Assembly (NCBI GenBank): GCA_028285485.1
Contig: JANQPC010000034.1
Coordinates: 1-57,905 of the forward strand
Direction of reading: 5' to 3'
From: Paracoccaceae bacterium
Lineage (GTDB): Bacteria; Pseudomonadota; Alphaproteobacteria; Rhodobacterales; Rhodobacteraceae
DNA length: 57,905 nt
The number at the start of each line of letters is the position of its first letter. Positions within the stretch are counted from its first letter, which is position 1. The translations under genes and the position numbers were made by a program. A model generated the notes under the pieces. It saw only the letters and a list, made by a program, of their open reading frames with translations. It did no database searches and was not told where the DNA came from. Below are positions 54,194 through 57,905 of this stretch, one piece after another.

Positions 54194-55249
54194 ATGGTTC
54201 CGCTCGACAGACTTCAGCAGATCACCGAACGCTTCGAGTTTCTCGAAGCCAAGATGGCCGGGGGCGCCGAGGCGGGCGAGATTGCCGATCTCGCGCGCGA
54301 ATATGCCGAGCTGAAGCCGGTGGTAGGCGAGATCGCGGAATACCGGCAATTGCTTGACGATATCTCCGAGGCAGAGGCGATGCTCGCCGATGCAGAGATG
54401 CGCGCGCTTGCAGAAGATGAGCTGCCGGTTCTGAAGGAACGGCTGCCGGAGGTGGAGCAATCGCTGCGCCTGGCGCTTCTGCCAAAGGATGCCGCCGATG
54501 CCCGCCCCGCGATCCTCGAAATCCGCCCAGGCACCGGCGGCGAAGAGGCCGCGCTTTTCGCGGGCGATCTCTTGCGCATGTATCAGCGCTATGCCGAGGC
54601 GCGGGGCTGGAAGCTCGACATCCTGGAACAGGCGGAAACCGAGCTGGGCGGGATCAAGGAACTGGTGGCCAATGTGCGCGGCGAGGGCGTTTTCGCACGG
54701 TTGAAATACGAATCCGGCGTTCACCGCGTACAGCGGGTTCCGGCCACGGAATCGGGCGGGCGCATCCATACATCTGCCGCCACCGTCGCCGTGCTGCCCG
54801 AGGCCGAAGAGGTGGATATCGATATCCCGGCAACTGACATTCGCATCGATACGATGCGTGCAAGCGGGGCCGGGGGCCAGCATGTCAACACCACCGACAG
54901 CGCGGTGCGGATCACCCATATTCCCACCGGCATCGTGGTGACCTCGTCGGAGAAATCCCAGCACCAGAACCGCGCCATCGCGATGCAGGTGCTGCGCACG
55001 CGGCTCTACGATGCCGAACGCCAGCGCGCGGAGGCCGAACGCGCGGCGGATCGCAAAAGCCAGGTGGGCTCGGGCGACCGCTCCGAACGCATCCGCACCT
55101 ACAATTTCCCGCAGGGGCGGATGACCGATCACCGCATCAACCTTACGCTCTACAAGCTGGATCAGGTTATGCAGGGCGATCTCGATGAGGTGATCGATGC
55201 GCTGATCGCCGATGATCAGGCCGCCAAACTTGCCGAAAGCGGGATGTGA
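54194..55249 (+). CDS. prfA: Peptide chain release factor 1
   Basis: 351 residues. Reads UAG and UAA. The stop-codon recognition PxT motif is in RVPATESGG, and the peptidyl hydrolysis GGQ motif is in [20 protein letters not shown]. The N-terminal helical domain and [20 protein letters not shown] are intact. It overlaps prmC by four bases (GTGA), which fits because PrmC methylates the GGQ glutamine. Confidence 0.97.
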   Translation: MVPLDRLQQITERFEFLEAKMAGGAEAGEIADLAREYAELKPVVGEIAEYRQLLDDISEAEAMLADAEMRALAEDELPVLKERLPEVEQSLRLALLPKDAADARPAILEIRPGTGGEEAALFAGDLLRMYQRYAEARGWKLDILEQAETELGGIKELVANVRGEGVFARLKYESGVHRVQRVPATESGGRIHTSAATVAVLPEAEEVDIDIPATDIRIDTMRASGAGGQHVNTTDSAVRITHIPTGIVVTSSEKSQHQNRAIAMQVLRTRLYDAERQRAEAERAADRKSQVGSGDRSERIRTYNFPQGRMTDHRINLTLYKLDQVMQGDLDEVIDALIADDQAAKLAESGM

Positions 55250-56097
55250 GCCCCCAAACGGTTGAGGCGGCCATGCGCGCGGGCGCTGCGCGGCTTGGCG
55301 GGGCCGGCGTGCCCGATCCGGGCCGCGATGCGCGGCGGCTGATGGCGGCGGCGCTGGGCGTGGAGGCAGGCGCGCTGATCGCGCATCTGCGCGATCCGCT
55401 CGGGGAGGGCGCGCAAGCGGCCTTCGACGGGTTGCTTAACCGCCGGGAGGCCCGCGAACCCGTCAGCCACATCCTGGGTGGCCGCTGGTTCTATGGCCGC
55501 TGGTTCGAGGTAACCGCCGATGTGCTCGATCCCCGCCCCGAAACCGAGGCGCTGATAAGCTGCGCGCTTGCAGAGCCGTTTGAGAAGCTTCTCGATCTCG
55601 GCACGGGCTCCGGCGCAATCGCGATCTCGCTTCTGGCCGAACGGGCCGGTGCGCGGGCGGTGGGCACCGATATCTCGCCCGAGGCGCTTGCCGTTGCGGG
55701 CCGGAATGCAGTGGCGCATGGCGTTACACCGCGCCTGATCCTGCCGCTATCGGATTGGTTCGAGGATGTGGGCGGGCGCTTCGATCTGATCGTTTCAAAC
55801 CCGCCCTATATCGCTGCCGGTGAAATGGCGGGCCTTGAACCCGAGGTGCGGGAGTGGGAGCCCGCAGTTGCGCTCACCGATGGGGGCGACGGGCTTTCGG
55901 CCTATCGCGCCATCGCCCACGGTGCGCCCGATCACCTGCGCCCCGGCGGGCGGGTGATCGTGGAGATCGGCGCCACCCAGGGCACGGCCGTCGCATCGCT
56001 TTTCCGGGCGGCGGGGCTTGAAGAGGTGGCGGTGCATCCCGATCTTGGGGGGGCGGATCGTGTTGTCGCCGCCCGTGCGCCTTTGCATGAAATGTGA
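55246..56097 (+). CDS. prmC: Release factor glutamine methyltransferase (GTG start)
   Basis: The 283-residue SAM-dependent enzyme N5-methylates the GGQ glutamine of release factors. The N-terminal substrate-recognition domain contains [20 protein letters not shown]. The catalytic part contains [18 protein letters not shown] and the signature [11 protein letters not shown]. The GTG at 55246 overlaps the prfA stop. Confidence 0.95.
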   Translation: MSPQTVEAAMRAGAARLGGAGVPDPGRDARRLMAAALGVEAGALIAHLRDPLGEGAQAAFDGLLNRREAREPVSHILGGRWFYGRWFEVTADVLDPRPETEALISCALAEPFEKLLDLGTGSGAIAISLLAERAGARAVGTDISPEALAVAGRNAVAHGVTPRLILPLSDWFEDVGGRFDLIVSNPPYIAAGEMAGLEPEVREWEPAVALTDGGDGLSAYRAIAHGAPDHLRPGGRVIVEIGATQGTAVASLFRAAGLEEVAVHPDLGGADRVVAARAPLHEM

Positions 56098-56337
56098 GCG
56101 CAACCAGCGCGAAATTCCGCAAAACGCCCGCATATTCGCCACCTCCTCGGCAGATTGTTCTTGTCTTGTGCCGGTGCGCGTGCTTAGTGGGTGCCGTGCG
56201 GGCGGTGGGAGCCTTTGCCTCCCCCTCGCCACTTGCCACTTCATCGCAGCGCTTGCCGGGGCCATTGTTTGCCCCTTGGCGGGGGACACGAGAGCGCAGC
56301 GAAATTGTTAGCCACAAAAGGCCGGAACCAAGACCTT

Positions 56338-56910
56338 ATGAGATCTTCCAAGACACGCTCGCGGTCAAAGAACAATCGTAACCGTTCGATGGGCAACATC
56401 GTCAACCGGGTGTTTGATAGCTCGGGGCCCGAGGGAAAAGTGCGCGGCACGCCGCAGCAGATCATCGATAAATACAACCAACTTGCCCGCGATGCGCAGC
56501 TTTCGGGCGATCGCGTGGCGTTTGAGAATTTTCAACAGCATTCAGAGCATTACACGCGGATGCTGAGCGAGGCGCAGCGCGAACAGGAAGCCCGCCGCGA
56601 AGCGCAGGAACGCGAACAGGAAGCGCGGCGCGAACAGCAGGAACGTGATCGCGCGGAACGCGCCGAACGGCAGGCCAACCGGCAGCCGCAGAACGGCGCC
56701 GCAGAGGCCCCGCCTGCTGCCTCGGAAGGCGGCGCGGGCGAGGTTATGGATTTCGGCGCCGAGGATGGCGGCGAAAGCGGCCTTGTGGAGACGCCCGAAA
56801 GCAAACCGCGGCGTCGGCGGCGCAGTGGCGGCGGCGGCAATGGCGGGAATGCCGAGGCGCAGGGCTCAGGCGGTGACGGCCCTTCGGAGACGCCTGAGGC
56901 GGCAGAGTAG
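56338..56910 (+). CDS. DUF4167 domain-containing protein
   Basis: A 190-residue protein. The N-terminal DUF4167 domain (RSKNNRNRSMGNIVNRVFDS, GPEGKVRGTPQQIIDKYNQL, ARDAQLSGDRVAFENFQQHS) occupies about residues 8-75. Then comes a very charged helical stretch of Arg/Glu/Gln (about 85-125) and a low-complexity tail with PRRRRRSGGGG. It is probably an RNA or nucleic acid binding protein, inferred from the basic clusters. It is conserved in alphaproteobacteria just after prmC. Confidence 0.9.
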   Translation: MRSSKTRSRSKNNRNRSMGNIVNRVFDSSGPEGKVRGTPQQIIDKYNQLARDAQLSGDRVAFENFQQHSEHYTRMLSEAQREQEARREAQEREQEARREQQERDRAERAERQANRQPQNGAAEAPPAASEGGAGEVMDFGAEDGGESGLVETPESKPRRRRRSGGGGNGGNAEAQGSGGDGPSETPEAAE

Positions 56911-57089
56911 GGGCGGCGCCTCTTCCAGATCTTTTGTGCAGCGTGTGTGTTGCTTATCGCGGCCCGAAAGGGCTGGCCACCCTGCCGGGCAGGCTCAAGA
57001 CCCTTGTTGAATCTGTACCCCAGGTGCCCGGCGAACGCCGGTCACCCCCATGAACAGGCTCTTGCCCGGTTCCCGTTGAGCTGCGTTAC

Positions 57090-57905
57090 CTAATCAGCCG
57101 CCACCGCCCGCGCCAGGGCGCAAAACTCTTCAACCGAAACGCTTTCGGCCCGCCGTGTGGGCGCGATGCCCGCGGCTTCCAGCGCCGCCTCGATATCCGG
57201 TACGAGCCCCCTCAAGCTTGCGCGAAGCATTTTCCGGCGCTGCCCGAAGGCTTGCGCGACCACGCGCTTCAACACACCCGCCTCCGCCTCAAAGCGCGGC
57301 GTGGGGAGCGCCGTGAGATGCACCACGGCTGAGCGCACCTTGGGCGGCGGCGTGAAGGCGCCCGGAGGCAGATCCATCACGATCCGCGCCTCGCTTCGCC
57401 AGCCCGCCAGCACCGAGAGCCGCCCATAGGCCTTGCTGCCCGGCGCGGCCACGATCCGTTCGGCCACCTCGCGCTGAAACATCAGCGTCAGGCTATCCCA
57501 AAACGGCGGCCACACAGGTGGGTCGAGCCACCGGGTCAGAAGCTCCGTGCCCACGTTATAGGGCAGGTTGGCGGCGATCCGGATCGGCGGGGTCAAGTGG
57601 ATAGCCGGATCAAACTTGAGCGCGTCGCCCTCGATCACCTCAAGCCGCCCGGGATAGGCCGCGGCGATCTCATGAAGCGCGGGCAGGCAGCGCGTATCCT
57701 TTTCCACTGCCACGACCCGGCGCGCGCCCTCGGCCAGAAGCCCGCGCGTCAGGCCCCCGGGGCCCGGGCCCACCTCCAGAATATCAGATCCCGCCAGATC
57801 GCCCGCCTGCCGCGCGATCTTTGCGGTCAGGTTCAGATCCAGCAGAAAATTCTGGCCAAGGCTCTTTCGCGCCGAAAGCCCGTGCCGTGCGATCACCTCG
57901 CGCAG
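57090..57905 (-). CDS. rsmA: 16S rRNA (adenine1518-N6/adenine1519-N6) dimethyltransferase (5' end outside window)
   Basis: At least 272 codons are present. The frame stays open to the right edge with [20 protein letters not shown], so the true start lies beyond 57905 and the ATG at 57896 is internal. SAM motif I is [15 protein letters not shown], the catalytic motif is NLPYNVGT (NLPY), and the C-terminal RNA-binding part has [14 protein letters not shown]. It dimethylates two adjacent adenines in the 3' hairpin of 16S rRNA. Confidence 0.95.
   Translation of the reverse strand: MREVIARHGLSARKSLGQNFLLDLNLTAKIARQAGDLAGSDILEVGPGPGGLTRGLLAEGARRVVAVEKDTRCLPALHEIAAAYPGRLEVIEGDALKFDPAIHLTPPIRIAANLPYNVGTELLTRWLDPPVWPPFWDSLTLMFQREVAERIVAAPGSKAYGRLSVLAGWRSEARIVMDLPPGAFTPPPKVRSAVVHLTALPTPRFEAEAGVLKRVVAQAFGQRRKMLRASLRGLVPDIEAALEAAGIAPTRRAESVSVEEFCALARAVAAD

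Overview
The window is chromosomal DNA of a high-GC alphaproteobacterium of the Rhodobacteraceae (Roseobacter/Rhodobacter type). The evidence is the gene content and order: a pyruvate dehydrogenase operon with a lipoyl domain on E1-beta, a CysG/DUF2849/CysI/CysH/DUF934 sulfite-reduction operon, glnB-glnA, an R. capsulatus-type ferredoxin-NADP reductase, remains of a gene transfer agent (GTA) cluster, and DUF families typical of this group (DUF4167, DUF2793, DUF1203). No rRNA, CRISPR, insertion sequence or integrase was seen. There is one tRNA, tRNA-Leu(UAG).

Layout. 1-3.9 kb: an edge-truncated conserved protein, glutaryl-CoA dehydrogenase, DUF1203, a DUF938 methyltransferase, and infC, which appears to start at ATC. 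4.1-10.4 kb: an Ala/Asp-rich repeat protein, fpr, and the assimilatory sulfur operon (cysG to DUF934) with a divergent Lrp-type regulator at 10.5-11.0 kb. 11.0-15.7 kb: a P450 and a fused TRAP permease without an adjacent solute receptor, then a membrane protein split over two frames. 15.7-20.5 kb: glnBA, a mosaic-looking nnr and a Hint-domain protein. 20.6-24.4 kb: tRNA-Leu, a methyltransferase and a polar amino acid ABC transporter. 24.5-28.7 kb: tig, a second Lrp regulator divergent from phenylalanine hydroxylase, and the rpsF-rpsR-rplI operon. 28.9-35.2 kb: a membrane protein, then fabD, fabG, acpP, an unusual ureohydrolase, fabF and mltG.

35.3-39.2 kb is the most unusual part. It is a degraded GTA locus in which the 5' part of the large terminase gene is joined in frame to the 3' part of the GTA tail/host-specificity gene. 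That gene is then cut by a TAA codon. Everything that normally lies between the two genes is absent. The small-terminase-like g1, DUF2793 and DUF7742 genes remain at the edges.

39-57.9 kb is housekeeping: a DksA/TraR-type zinc finger, cysE, a long leftward block (pgk, fba, ftsB, pdhA, pdhB, small ORF, pdhC), two overlapping cyclophilins, DUF3179, ExoD, mazG, an M20 amidohydrolase with an agmatinase-family enzyme, DUF1499, prfA-prmC, DUF4167, and rsmA running off the right edge.

Cysteine supply links the sulfite-reduction operon, fpr (a possible electron donor) and cysE. Nitrogen sensing is represented by glnB-glnA, and fatty acid synthesis by the fab cluster. Starts were chosen by family length, Shine-Dalgarno sequence and overlap with neighbours. 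All family names come from reading the sequence and recalled knowledge; no database search was possible.
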